Positions 55,869 to 64,000 of a stretch of 64,000 nucleotides of DNA are shown piece after piece. The stretch is from NCBI GenBank assembly GCA_943846595.1, contig OX044355.1, forward strand, positions 1,639,501 through 1,703,500, given 5' to 3'. The stretch comes from an uncultured Polaribacter sp. (GTDB lineage: Bacteria > Bacteroidota > Bacteroidia > Flavobacteriales > Flavobacteriaceae). Position 1 is the stretch's first letter. Every line of letters starts with the position of its first letter. A program made the translations under genes and the position numbers. The notes under the pieces are model-generated. The model ran no database searches. It had not been told where the DNA came from and saw only the letters and a program-made list of their open reading frames with translations.

Positions 55869-56186
55869 TTAGCCAAACAATTGTTCCAGTGCTGCTGGGT
55901 CTTGAAATCCTTCCACGCCTATAAGTATAAGAATAAAAATCATATAAAGAAGCATTAATGCATTGAAGACAATACCAATAATAGCAAGGACTTTCCCTGC
56001 TTTCACATTCGAATAACCGGTATAGTTTTCTGGAGCTTCTTTGTAAAGATTCGCTGCTTTTTTTGCCATAACAAGGGCAACGATTCCAAGCACTAATCCA
56101 ACAATACCATAACAACAACAAGTTATGATTGATAAAATTCCTAATACAAGTATTCCGGTTGAATTTGGTAATGTGTGTTTTTCCAT
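55869..56186 (-). CDS. CCC-motif membrane protein (DUF4190-like)
   Basis: 105 residues with two hydrophobic regions (about 12-38 and 66-92), a CCC triplet at about 23-25 (I-I-T-C-C-C-Y-G) and 'G-L-V-L-G-I-V-A-L-V'. This form is widespread in Flavobacteriia; function unknown. It is 12 bases after the DUF2752 gene, so the two are one operon of small membrane proteins. Confidence 0.8.
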   Translation of the reverse strand: MEKHTLPNSTGILVLGILSIITCCCYGIVGLVLGIVALVMAKKAANLYKEAPENYTGYSNVKAGKVLAIIGIVFNALMLLYMIFILILIGVEGFQDPAALEQLFG

Positions 56187-56198
56187 TTCTTTTTTTGC

Positions 56199-56510
56199 TT
56201 ATTTAATTTGTAAATTCATTTTTATGATATAGCTTCCTAGAATTATAAAAATATTTAAGATTGACAATATAAGAATAATTCTCTGAGCATATTTAAAGTT
56301 CATTTTCCTGTTTATTAGTAGGAAACCGCCAAAGAATAGTAGCGTGTAAATGGCAGGATACATTTTAAAGGCGGCTATAAAATCGCCCTGGAAAAGATAT
56401 GCTAAAGCGCGTTGAATACCACAGCCTGGACAATCAAAGCCAAATAATTTCTTATTTAAACAAGGAATCATAAAGTCTTCTAAACTTAAAAATAACAGGT
56501 ATTGTTTCAT
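56199..56510 (-). CDS. DUF2752 small membrane protein
   Basis: 103 residues. The family signature 'F-x-C-P-G-C-G-I-Q-R-A-L' is complete near 25-37, followed by two TM helices (about 54-68 and 79-97). Function unknown. A tiny ORF ends over its start codon (TAATG), suggesting reinitiation. Confidence 0.85.
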   Translation of the reverse strand: MKQYLLFLSLEDFMIPCLNKKLFGFDCPGCGIQRALAYLFQGDFIAAFKMYPAIYTLLFFGGFLLINRKMNFKYAQRIILILSILNIFIILGSYIIKMNLQIK

Positions 56511-56566
56511 TATTTATAATCGTAATTGTATCCTGAGGATATTTCTTTATTGTTAGGATTGTCCAT
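56510..56566 (-). CDS. Possible upstream ORF coupled to DUF2752 gene
   Basis: ATG at 56566 to TAA at 56510, 18 residues, polar and Asn/Tyr-rich (M-D-N-P-N-N-K...Y-N-Y-D-Y-K). Its stop shares one base with the next ATG (TAATG), the layout of translational coupling. Too short to support by composition. Confidence 0.25.
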   Translation of the reverse strand: MDNPNNKEISSGYNYDYK

Positions 56567-56690
56567 TATTTCTTATCGCTGAGCATTTTCCAAACTTTTA
56601 CAAAGCATGTAAACAAACTTAATAAAATTTATGGTATCATCTTTTAGAAAAATGGAGAAAGATATTTCTTTTCCCTATGGTATTAAGTCT

Positions 56691-56698
56691 TATTTTTG
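56691..56698 (+). promoter_or_regulatory. Candidate promoter -7 box for the S9 peptidase
   Basis: TATTTTTG matches TAnnTTTG and lies downstream of an earlier in-frame ATG (56677), which supports translation from the ATG at 56722. Confidence 0.5.
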
Positions 56699-56721
56699 CC
56701 ATCGTTCTTAAAACAGATTCG

Positions 56722-58821
56722 ATGAAAACGAGACCCATAATAGCTCCAAAAGCAGCCAAAAAACCAACAAGATTAGAAAAACACGGCGACGTTAGAATTG
56801 ACGATTATTTTTGGATGCGTTTGTCAGATGCTCAAAAATTGGCAGCAGAAAAAGACGATCAAACAACCAATGTTATCGATTATTTACATGCTGAAAATAA
56901 GTACTATAAGGAAAGTACTGCGCACACAAAAGATTTTCAAGAAACCTTATTTCAAGAAATGAAAGGTCGAATAAAAGAAGATGATGCTTCTGTTCCCTAT
57001 AAAGACAATGGTTATTTTTACATTACGCGATATGAAACAGGCAAGCAATACCCTATTTTCAGTAGAAAAAAAGAAAGTCTAGAAGCCAAAGAAGAAATTT
57101 TGTTTGATGTAAATGAAATGGCCAAGGGTTTTGACTATTATCAATTAGGCGGTTTGACTATTTCTGAAAACAACAAACTGGCTGTTTTTGCAACGGATAT
57201 TGTTAGTAGAAGACAATATACCTTAAGAATAAAGCACTTAGAAACAGGTGAAATTTATGAAGATGTCATAGAAAATACTACGGGAAGTGCTGTTTGGGCA
57301 AATGACAATCGCACTATTTTTTACGCAAAAAAAGACCCTGTGACACTTCGAAGTGAAAGGATTTTCAGACATGTTCTTGGAACATCTGCCTCGGAAGATA
57401 TTGAGGTGTATCATGAAAAAGAAGATACTTTTGGAACTTATGTTTCAAAAACGAAGTCAAACAAATACATTATTATTGGATCCTACAGTACCCTTTCTAC
57501 AGAAGCGCAGTTTTTAGAGGCAGACAATCCAACGGGAAGCTTTCAAATGTTGCAAGCCAGAGAAAAAGATTTAGAGTACAGTGTTTCTCATTATGAAAAT
57601 GACTTTTACTTGCTGACCAACAAAGACAACGCCATCAACTTTAAGTTGATGAAAACCTCGGTAGATCAAACAGAAAAGGAACATTGGGTAGATGTCATTC
57701 CACACAGAGCCGATACCTTATTAGAAGATTTTTCAATCTTTAAAGAATACCTCATTTTAGAGGAACGAAACAATGGTTTGAATAAAATTAGAATTCGACG
57801 TTGGGACCTTAGTGAAGATTATTATTTGCCTTTTTCTGAAGAAACCTATTCAGTAGGCGTGTATGCAAATCCAGAGTTTGATACTGATAGGATACGATAT
57901 TCTTACAATTCGATGACCACTCCAGCCTCTGTAATTGATTTCAATTTGACAGACAAAACAAAAGAAATTAAAAAGGAACAAGCAGTTTTAGGCGGGAAAT
58001 TTCAAAAAGAAAATTATATCAGCAAACGTGTTTGGGTAACAGCTAGGGATGGAAAAAAAATGGCAATATCATTAGTGTATCACAAAGATACCGTACTCAA
58101 TGAAACCACTCCGCTATTGCAATATGCCTACGGGGCTTATGGATATACAATTTCAGACGGTTTTTCTTCAACAAGATTGAGTTTGTTAGATCGGGGATTT
58201 GTATTCGCATTGGCGCATATTAGAGGAGGTCAGTATCTTGGAAGAGCATGGTATGAAGATGGTAAAATGCTGTCGAAGAAAAACACCTTTACAGACTTTA
58301 TAGACTGTTCTAAATATCTAATTGAAAACAAGTATACTTCTGCAGCGCATTTGTATGCTATGGGAGGTTCAGCAGGAGGGCTGCTAATGGGGGCAATTGT
58401 AAATATGAACCCAGCACTGTACAACGGTATTATTGCTGCTGTCCCCTTTGTAGATGTTGTATCTACCATGTTGGACGAAAGCATTCCTCTTACAACAGGG
58501 GAGTATGACGAATGGGGAAATCCAAATGATAAAGAATACTATGCGTATATAAAATCCTACTCACCGTATGACCAAGTTACTGCCAAATCCTATCCAAATA
58601 TGTTGGTCACTACAGGATATTTCGATTCTCAAGTGCAATATTGGGAGCCTGCAAAGTGGGTTGCCAAACTTCGTGAATTAAAAACCGATACAAACATGTT
58701 GTTTTTAGATACCAATATGGAAGTCGGTCATGGAGGCGCATCAGGTCGTTTTGATGCTTTAAAAGATACTGCCAAAGAATATACCTTCATTTTGGCCTTG
58801 GAAAATAAATTAGATTCCTAA
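56722..58821 (+). CDS. S9 family serine peptidase (oligopeptidase B type)
   Basis: 699 residues from the ATG at 56722; an ATG 15 codons earlier would precede the promoter box and adds no signal peptide. An N-terminal seven-bladed propeller (about 60-420) is followed by an alpha/beta-hydrolase domain with the nucleophile in 'AMGGSAGGLLMG', Asp in 'VTTGYFDSQVQYWEP' and His in 'MEVGHGGASGRFD'. It probably cleaves short peptides after basic residues in the cytosol. Length matches E. coli PtrB (~690). Confidence 0.9.
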   Translation: MKTRPIIAPKAAKKPTRLEKHGDVRIDDYFWMRLSDAQKLAAEKDDQTTNVIDYLHAENKYYKESTAHTKDFQETLFQEMKGRIKEDDASVPYKDNGYFYITRYETGKQYPIFSRKKESLEAKEEILFDVNEMAKGFDYYQLGGLTISENNKLAVFATDIVSRRQYTLRIKHLETGEIYEDVIENTTGSAVWANDNRTIFYAKKDPVTLRSERIFRHVLGTSASEDIEVYHEKEDTFGTYVSKTKSNKYIIIGSYSTLSTEAQFLEADNPTGSFQMLQAREKDLEYSVSHYENDFYLLTNKDNAINFKLMKTSVDQTEKEHWVDVIPHRADTLLEDFSIFKEYLILEERNNGLNKIRIRRWDLSEDYYLPFSEETYSVGVYANPEFDTDRIRYSYNSMTTPASVIDFNLTDKTKEIKKEQAVLGGKFQKENYISKRVWVTARDGKKMAISLVYHKDTVLNETTPLLQYAYGAYGYTISDGFSSTRLSLLDRGFVFALAHIRGGQYLGRAWYEDGKMLSKKNTFTDFIDCSKYLIENKYTSAAHLYAMGGSAGGLLMGAIVNMNPALYNGIIAAVPFVDVVSTMLDESIPLTTGEYDEWGNPNDKEYYAYIKSYSPYDQVTAKSYPNMLVTTGYFDSQVQYWEPAKWVAKLRELKTDTNMLFLDTNMEVGHGGASGRFDALKDTAKEYTFILALENKLDS

Positions 58822-58841
58822 AAAAAATAGATCTAAAACAC

Positions 58842-58866
58842 CTCATAGGGTTTCTGTGAGTTTTTT
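58842..58866 (+). terminator. Weak candidate terminator after the S9 peptidase
   Basis: CTCAtAG / CTgTGAG imperfect stem followed by six Ts. Confidence 0.45.
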
Positions 58867-58973
58867 ATGTGACGATTTCAATGCATAAAAAACAAAATTA
58901 CGCTGTTTACTTCTTGTGAATAAGTAGCAGTATTTAAAAAAAGAAAAACCTGCTCTAAAAAGGAGAAAATCAG

Positions 58974-58981
58974 TAAATTTG
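58974..58981 (+). promoter_or_regulatory. Candidate promoter -7 box for pheT
   Basis: TAAATTTG matches TAnnTTTG, 23 bases before the pheT ATG. Confidence 0.5.
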
Positions 58982-59004
58982 CGAGAGTTAATAGCAGAAA
59001 AATT

Positions 59005-61431
59005 ATGAAAATATCATACAATTGGATCAAACAATTTCTACAAACAGATTGGGATGCTACCAAAACTGGAGAATTGTTAACCGATTTAGGATTGGAAGTG
59101 GAAGGGATAGAAACGAAAGAATCTATCAAAGGAAGCCTCAAGGGAATTGTTGTTGGTGAAGTTTTAACTTGCATTCAACACCCCAATGCAGACCGGTTAA
59201 AAGTTACGACTGTAGACTTGGGAAATGGAGATCCAGTACAAATTGTATGCGGTGCTCCCAATGTAGCAGCAGGTCAAAAAGTTCCCGTAGCTACCATTGG
59301 AACCCTATTGTATGATGACAAAGGCGAAAGCTTTAAAATAAAAAAAGGTAAAATTAGAGGCGAAGAAAGCCACGGTATGATTTGTGCTGAAGATGAGTTG
59401 GGTCTGGGTACTGGACATGATGGAATTCTTGTTTTAGATGCAGATATCAAAACAGGAACACCTGCAGCAAGCGTTTTTAATATTGAAGTCGATTCGGTTT
59501 TTGAAATTGGACTGACCCCCAACAGATCCGATGCAATGAGCCATTTTGGGGTTGCCAGAGATTTTAAAGCCGGTCTTATGCAGCAAGACATCCATCTAGA
59601 ATTAATATCACCCTCTGTGAGTGATTTTCATGTAGATGAAAGAACCTTACGAATTGATGTTGAGGTAGCGGATAGAGAGCAAGCTCCCAGATACTGTGGA
59701 ATTAGTATTACAGATGTTACCGTAAAAGCATCTCCAGAATGGATTCAAAACAGATTAAAATCGATTGGGATTGCACCCAAGAATAATATTGTAGACATTA
59801 CAAATTACGTGTTACACGAACTCGGACAACCCTTACATGCATTTGATGCACAAAAAATAAAAGGAAATAAAATTCTTGTAAAAACATTAGAACAAGGCAC
59901 ACCATTTACCACACTCGATGGTCAAGAAAGAGCCTTGTCATCCGAAGATATCATGATCTGTGATGAAGATTCCAACCCGCTTTGTATTGCAGGAGTTTTT
60001 GGAGGATTGAACTCTGGAGTTACAGAATATACCACTTCTATTTTCTTAGAAAGTGCTTATTTTAATCCAATTTCTGTTCGAAAGACAGCAAAAAGACACG
60101 CATTAAACACCGATGCTTCTTTTCGTTTTGAACGTGGAATTGACATTAACATGACAAAATATGCTCTTAAAAGAGCCGCTTTGTTAATTGAAGAATATGC
60201 AGGTGGTAAAATGGGATCCGATATTTCTGACTTTTTCCCAGAAAGAATCGAAGACTTTCAAGTGTTCTTATCTTACGAAAATGCATACCGTTTGATTGGG
60301 CAAGAAATCCCAAAAGAAACAATCAAAAAGATATTAGCTTCTTTAGAAATTAAAATCAATAGTGAAACAGAAGGTGGTTTGGGTTTAACGATTCCTTCTT
60401 ACAGAACCGATGTACAACGGGAAGCCGATATTATTGAAGAAATATTAAGAGTGTATGGATACAATAATATTGAATTTTCACACAAATTAAATACTTCCAT
60501 TTCATTCGATTCAAATAAAGAAACGAAGATTGAAAATGTGGTTGCTAATCAATTGTCTTCATTAGGATTTAATGAAACGATGGCAAATTCGCTAACAAAA
60601 CCTGAATATGCTACCTATTCAGAGAATATCAATGAAGATGTTAGCGTATTGATGCTCAACCCGTTGAGTAACGATTTGAAGGTCATGCGCCAATCATTGT
60701 TATTTAGTGGATTAGAATCTGTAGCCTATAATATCAATCGAAAAAACAACTCATTAAAGTTTTATGAGTTTGGTAAAACCTATCACAAATACAATGATGC
60801 CTACCAGGAAGACAAGCATTTAACCCTGTTTATTACTGGAAAAAGAGCAAAAGACAGTTGGAATTTACCCTCTAAAACATCCGATTTTTTCTATGCAAAA
60901 GGAGTTATCACAGCTGTTTTAACTCGATTAGGCATCGATACTTTAAAAACAACACCCACCAAACAGGATGTATTTTCAGAAGGAATTACCCTAAGTTTAG
61001 GGAAAATGAAACTGGTGGAATTTGGTACTATCAAATCAAACCTATTAAAAGAATTTGGAATCAAACAAGAAGTTTTGTTTGCTGATTTTAATTGGGATAC
61101 GATTCTTAAAATAACAGGAAATAAAAATGTAAAAGTTTCCGATTTAACAAAATTTCCAGTAGTAAAAAGAGATTTAGCACTTTTATTAGATACTAAAATC
61201 GAATTCAAAGAGATTTATAATTTGGCATTTCAGTCAGAGAAAAATTTATTGAAAGAAGTCGATCTGTTTGATGTCTATGAAGGAGATAAATTACCAGATG
61301 GGAAAAAATCCTATGCCGTTAGTTTTTTATTACAAGATGAAACAAAAACACTAGAAGACAAGCAAATAGATAAAATAATGCAAAAATTACAGCAAACATT
61401 TGAAAAGAATTTAGAAGCTGTTTTAAGATAA
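59005..61431 (+). CDS. pheT: Phenylalanine--tRNA ligase, beta subunit
   Basis: 808 residues, full length. Domains in order: tRNA-binding EMAP-like (about 38-150; 'GIVVGEVLTCIQHPNADRLKVTTVDLG'), B3/B4 editing (about 215-390), B5 (about 410-480), the catalytic-like core, and the C-terminal FDX-ACB anticodon-binding domain (about 715-808; 'VSDLTKFPVVKRDLALLLD'). pheS is not adjacent, so the two subunits are encoded apart here. Confidence 0.97.
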   Translation: MKISYNWIKQFLQTDWDATKTGELLTDLGLEVEGIETKESIKGSLKGIVVGEVLTCIQHPNADRLKVTTVDLGNGDPVQIVCGAPNVAAGQKVPVATIGTLLYDDKGESFKIKKGKIRGEESHGMICAEDELGLGTGHDGILVLDADIKTGTPAASVFNIEVDSVFEIGLTPNRSDAMSHFGVARDFKAGLMQQDIHLELISPSVSDFHVDERTLRIDVEVADREQAPRYCGISITDVTVKASPEWIQNRLKSIGIAPKNNIVDITNYVLHELGQPLHAFDAQKIKGNKILVKTLEQGTPFTTLDGQERALSSEDIMICDEDSNPLCIAGVFGGLNSGVTEYTTSIFLESAYFNPISVRKTAKRHALNTDASFRFERGIDINMTKYALKRAALLIEEYAGGKMGSDISDFFPERIEDFQVFLSYENAYRLIGQEIPKETIKKILASLEIKINSETEGGLGLTIPSYRTDVQREADIIEEILRVYGYNNIEFSHKLNTSISFDSNKETKIENVVANQLSSLGFNETMANSLTKPEYATYSENINEDVSVLMLNPLSNDLKVMRQSLLFSGLESVAYNINRKNNSLKFYEFGKTYHKYNDAYQEDKHLTLFITGKRAKDSWNLPSKTSDFFYAKGVITAVLTRLGIDTLKTTPTKQDVFSEGITLSLGKMKLVEFGTIKSNLLKEFGIKQEVLFADFNWDTILKITGNKNVKVSDLTKFPVVKRDLALLLDTKIEFKEIYNLAFQSEKNLLKEVDLFDVYEGDKLPDGKKSYAVSFLLQDETKTLEDKQIDKIMQKLQQTFEKNLEAVLR

Positions 61432-61436
61432 TATAT

Positions 61437-61463
61437 AAACTCCATTAATCATGGAGTTTTTTT
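61437..61463 (+). terminator. Terminator after pheT
   Basis: Stem AAACTCCAT / ATGGAGTTT with loop TAATC and a T-run to 61463. It abuts an early in-frame ATG of pyrD, favouring the later start. Confidence 0.88.
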
Positions 61464-61511
61464 ATGTTTTCAAAATCAACCGAATTTATCATACGGACCC
61501 AAAAAAGAGAT

Positions 61512-62546
61512 ATGTACAAACTACTATTAAGACCTGTTTTATTTTTATTCGATCCAGAAAAGGTGCATTATTTTACATTTTCACTCATTAGAATCTTTTG
61601 CAAAATTCCATATGTTGCAGCAATCTTTAGAGGGCTGTATCTAGTAAACGATAAAAAATTAGAACGTACTTTATTCGGAATCACGTTTAAAAACCCTGTG
61701 GGTTTGGCAGCTGGTTTTGATAAAAATGCGTTACTCTATAATGAATTGGCAAACTTCGGTTTCGGATTTATAGAAATTGGAACAGTAACTCCGAAAGGGC
61801 AAGCTGGGAATCCTAAAAAACGTTTGTTTCGATTAAAAACCGATCAGGGAATTATCAACCGTATGGGCTTTAACAATGAAGGCTTAGCAACCGCCATTCA
61901 TCAATTAAAAAAGAACAGAGGAAAATTAATTATCGGAGGTAATATTGGAAAAAACACCCAAACATCTCCCGAAAACTACACCCAAGATTATAAAATTTGT
62001 TTCGAAGGTTTGCATCCCTATGTAGATTATTTTGTGTTGAATGTGAGTTGCCCAAACGTTGGTAGTCACGCGAAACTCAACGATAAAGGCTATTTAATAT
62101 CGCTGATTACAGAATGTCAGAAATTAAACAATGCGCAGGCGACTCAAAAACCGATCTTATTAAAAATAGCACCCGATTTGAACAACCAACAATTGGATGA
62201 AATTATCGAATTGGTAGCAGAAACAAAAATAGATGGTGTTATTGCATCCAATACATCCACCACAAGAGCCAATTTAAAGGCCTCTAAAAAACAGTTAGAA
62301 AGCATAGGTTCTGGAGGAGTCAGTGGACAACCGATTAAAGAGCAAAGCACGAAAGTCATTCAATATTTGTCCGACAAATCAAACAAATCCTTTCCAATAA
62401 TTGGAGTAGGAGGTATTCATTCAGCAGAAGATGCCATCGAAAAAATAAACGCTGGTGCCGATTTGGTTCAAATTTATACAGGATTTATTTATGAAGGTCC
62501 CAGTTTGATTAAAAAAATCAATAAGAAAATCTTGGCAAAGATATAA
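61512..62546 (+). CDS. pyrD: Dihydroorotate dehydrogenase, class 2 (quinone-dependent)
   Basis: 344 residues from the ATG at 61512 ('[21 protein letters not shown]', the usual class 2 start). An ATG at 61464 lies right after the pheT terminator and is rejected. The N-terminal membrane-binding helices (about 1-40) and FMN barrel are present: '[13 protein letters not shown]', catalytic Ser in 'NVSCPN', and the FMN phosphate site '[12 protein letters not shown]'. It oxidises dihydroorotate at the inner membrane, passing electrons to menaquinone. Confidence 0.96.
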   Translation: MYKLLLRPVLFLFDPEKVHYFTFSLIRIFCKIPYVAAIFRGLYLVNDKKLERTLFGITFKNPVGLAAGFDKNALLYNELANFGFGFIEIGTVTPKGQAGNPKKRLFRLKTDQGIINRMGFNNEGLATAIHQLKKNRGKLIIGGNIGKNTQTSPENYTQDYKICFEGLHPYVDYFVLNVSCPNVGSHAKLNDKGYLISLITECQKLNNAQATQKPILLKIAPDLNNQQLDEIIELVAETKIDGVIASNTSTTRANLKASKKQLESIGSGGVSGQPIKEQSTKVIQYLSDKSNKSFPIIGVGGIHSAEDAIEKINAGADLVQIYTGFIYEGPSLIKKINKKILAKI

Positions 62547-62610
62547 GAAATTACTTTTTCCATGATAAAATGATGGTACCCTGAAGCTGTCAGCATTCAA
62601 TTTTAATTAA

Positions 62611-63225
62611 ATGTTAGAAACACTTAGCGCTTTTATTTTTGCTACTGCAATCTTGGCAATTTCTCCAGGACCAGACAATATTTTTGTTTTGACACAGAGT
62701 ATTGTAAACGGAAAAAAATATGGGATAGCAACTGTTTTTGGTTTAATGACAGGCTGTCTTGTTCATACTACATTTGTAGCATTTGGAGTTTCTACCCTTA
62801 TAGAACAGCAACCCTTGTTTTTTATCGGAATCAAGATTTTTGGAGCTAGCTACCTTTTATACTTGGCCTATCAGGTATATAAAAGTGATGTAAAAATCAC
62901 CTTTTCTACAGAACAAGTCCTCCCAAAAAAAACGATAAAACTGTTTAAAAAAGGATTTCTAATGAATGTGTTGAATCCGAAAGTAACAATTTTTTTCTTG
63001 GCATTTTTCCCTCAATTTTTATTTTCAAAACAACTTTCCCATCTCGTCCAATTTTATATTCTAGGCCTGCTTTTTGTTCTTGTTTCATTCTTTGTTTTTG
63101 GAATGATTGCCCTCATGGGGGGGCAAATATCAGCAGCTATTTCTAAAAGTAAAAACATTGGATATTATTTGAAATGGGGGCAAATTGTTGTTTTTGTGGT
63201 CATTTCCATCTTCATTATCCTTTAA
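62611..63225 (+). CDS. LysE/RhtB-family amino-acid exporter
   Basis: 204 residues, about six TM helices. The family pattern 'I-S-P-G-P-D-N-I-F-V-L-T-Q-S' near 19-32, 'F-G-x-x-T-G-C-L-V-H' near 43 and 'N-P-K-V-T-I-F-F-L-A-F-F-P-Q-F' near 120 is complete. It exports an amino acid or homoserine-lactone-like solute by proton exchange; substrate not assignable. Confidence 0.9.
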   Translation: MLETLSAFIFATAILAISPGPDNIFVLTQSIVNGKKYGIATVFGLMTGCLVHTTFVAFGVSTLIEQQPLFFIGIKIFGASYLLYLAYQVYKSDVKITFSTEQVLPKKTIKLFKKGFLMNVLNPKVTIFFLAFFPQFLFSKQLSHLVQFYILGLLFVLVSFFVFGMIALMGGQISAAISKSKNIGYYLKWGQIVVFVVISIFIIL

Positions 63226-63267
63226 TTTTCCATTCGGTTTATTCTTTTTGATATTCAATTGTTTGTC

Positions 63268-63275
63268 TATCTTTG
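63268..63275 (+). promoter_or_regulatory. Candidate promoter for HMG-CoA lyase gene
   Basis: TATCTTTG matches TAnnTTTG, with TTG 20 bases upstream (63248-63250) as the -33 box. It ends 6 bases before the ATG, so the mRNA would be leaderless. Confidence 0.55.
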
Positions 63276-63281
63276 AGACAG

Positions 63282-64000
63282 ATGAATAAAGTCAAAATCA
63301 TAGAATGTCCACGAGATGCCATGCAAGGCATAAAGTCTCATTTTATTCCTACCCATAAAAAGTCATTGTATCTCAATTCGCTTTTAAAAGTAGGGTTTGA
63401 TACCATTGATTTTGGAAGTTTTGTTTCACCAAAAGCGATTCCGCAAATGCGAGATACCGCCGCAGTTTTATCAAAACTAGATTTGTCTAAAACAACCAGT
63501 AAATTGTTGGCAATCATTGCCAATATAAGAGGTGCTCACGATGCTACACAATTTGAAGAAATTGATTATTTAGGCTATCCATTTTCCATTTCAGAAAACT
63601 TTCAAATGCGAAATACGCACAAAACGATTGCAGAATCGATTGTGACTTTAGACGAAATTTTAAACATTGCATCCAAAACAAACAAAGAAGTAGTCGCTTA
63701 TTTATCAATGGGTTTTGGCAATCCTTATGGGGATCCTTGGAATGTAGACATTGTAGCGAAATGGACAGAAAAAATGTCTCAAATGGGGGTGAAAATTCTA
63801 TCGTTGTCTGACACTGTTGGGAGTTCAACACCCGAGGTGATTCATCACCTTTTTTCAAATTTAATTCCTGCTTACCCAACAATTGAATTTGGGGCGCATT
63901 TGCATACTACACCAGATAAATGGTACGAAAAGGTAGATGCTGCCTATAAAGCGGGTTGCAACCGATTTGACGGCGCTATCAAAGGATTTGGAGGTTGCCC
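63282..64000 (+). CDS. mvaB: Hydroxymethylglutaryl-CoA lyase, 3' end cut by window edge
   Basis: The frame is open from the ATG at 63282 to the window end (239 complete codons of about 290). The barrel motifs are 'IIECPRDAMQGIKSHF' (where E-x-P-R-D is the family start), 'KVGFDTIDFGSFVSPKAIPQM', the H-x-H metal ligands in 'EFGAHLHTT', and 'NRFDGAIKGFGGCP', leading up to the usual active-site loop with catalytic Cys. It splits HMG-CoA to acetoacetate and acetyl-CoA in leucine breakdown. Confidence 0.9.
   Translation, partial: MNKVKIIECPRDAMQGIKSHFIPTHKKSLYLNSLLKVGFDTIDFGSFVSPKAIPQMRDTAAVLSKLDLSKTTSKLLAIIANIRGAHDATQFEEIDYLGYPFSISENFQMRNTHKTIAESIVTLDEILNIASKTNKEVVAYLSMGFGNPYGDPWNVDIVAKWTEKMSQMGVKILSLSDTVGSSTPEVIHHLFSNLIPAYPTIEFGAHLHTTPDKWYEKVDAAYKAGCNRFDGAIKGFGGC

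Overview
The window is low-GC chromosomal DNA from a member of the Bacteroidota, most likely a marine-type Flavobacteriaceae. The evidence is a T9SS C-terminal sorting signal, a TonB-dependent receptor with a carboxypeptidase-regulatory-like N-terminus, families I associate with Flavobacteriia (DUF6048, DUF6452, DUF6660, the CCC-motif membrane protein), weak Shine-Dalgarno sequences, and repeated use of the Bacteroidota promoter -7 box TAnnTTTG just ahead of start codons. I saw no rRNA, tRNA or CRISPR array.

Layout. (1) 1-5912, minus strand: a heavy-metal operon running DUF6660 protein, TonB receptor, Fur-family regulator, DUF3703 protein, MerT-MerP fusion, tiny Cys-rich protein, CPC-type P-type ATPase; the ATPase is cut by the window edge. 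(2) 6053-6780: a tyrosine recombinase remnant followed by hairpin or inverted-repeat elements. (3) 6850-14766, plus strand: the branched-chain amino-acid operon ilvE-D-B-N-C-A. It is preceded by two tandem attenuators, each an Ile-rich leader peptide followed by an intrinsic terminator. (4) 14767-15072: an attC-like palindrome and a probable IS remnant. (5) about 15073-18521: a small genomic island with its integrase next to the 3' end of mnmE and candidate att repeats at both ends. (6) 18502-64000: core housekeeping genes in short operons. These include mnmE, miaE, a SulP transporter with a tandem UspA protein, a CPA antiporter, dnaX, msrA, two long-chain acyl-CoA synthetases, purL, a secreted T9SS nuclease, an rRNA methyltransferase, recG, a haloperoxidase-like lipoprotein, mutS2, ung, a nucleoside phosphorylase operon, an eIF1-like factor, a 2OG-Fe(II) oxygenase, rlmD, rocD, an S9 peptidase, pheT, pyrD, a LysE exporter and a 3'-truncated HMG-CoA lyase gene.

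How it fits together. The ilv genes cover the pathway from threonine (IlvA) and pyruvate to the branched-chain amino acids. The leaders suggest that translation of Ile codons gates transcription twice in series. The first two thirds of the left arm (metal operon, recombinase remnant, attC-like elements, IS remnant, mnmE island) are accessory or mobile in character; the remainder looks like stable flavobacterial chromosome. The best candidates for something undescribed are the double ilv attenuator, the integrase-associated palindromic elements bracketing the ilv operon, and the compact mnmE island.
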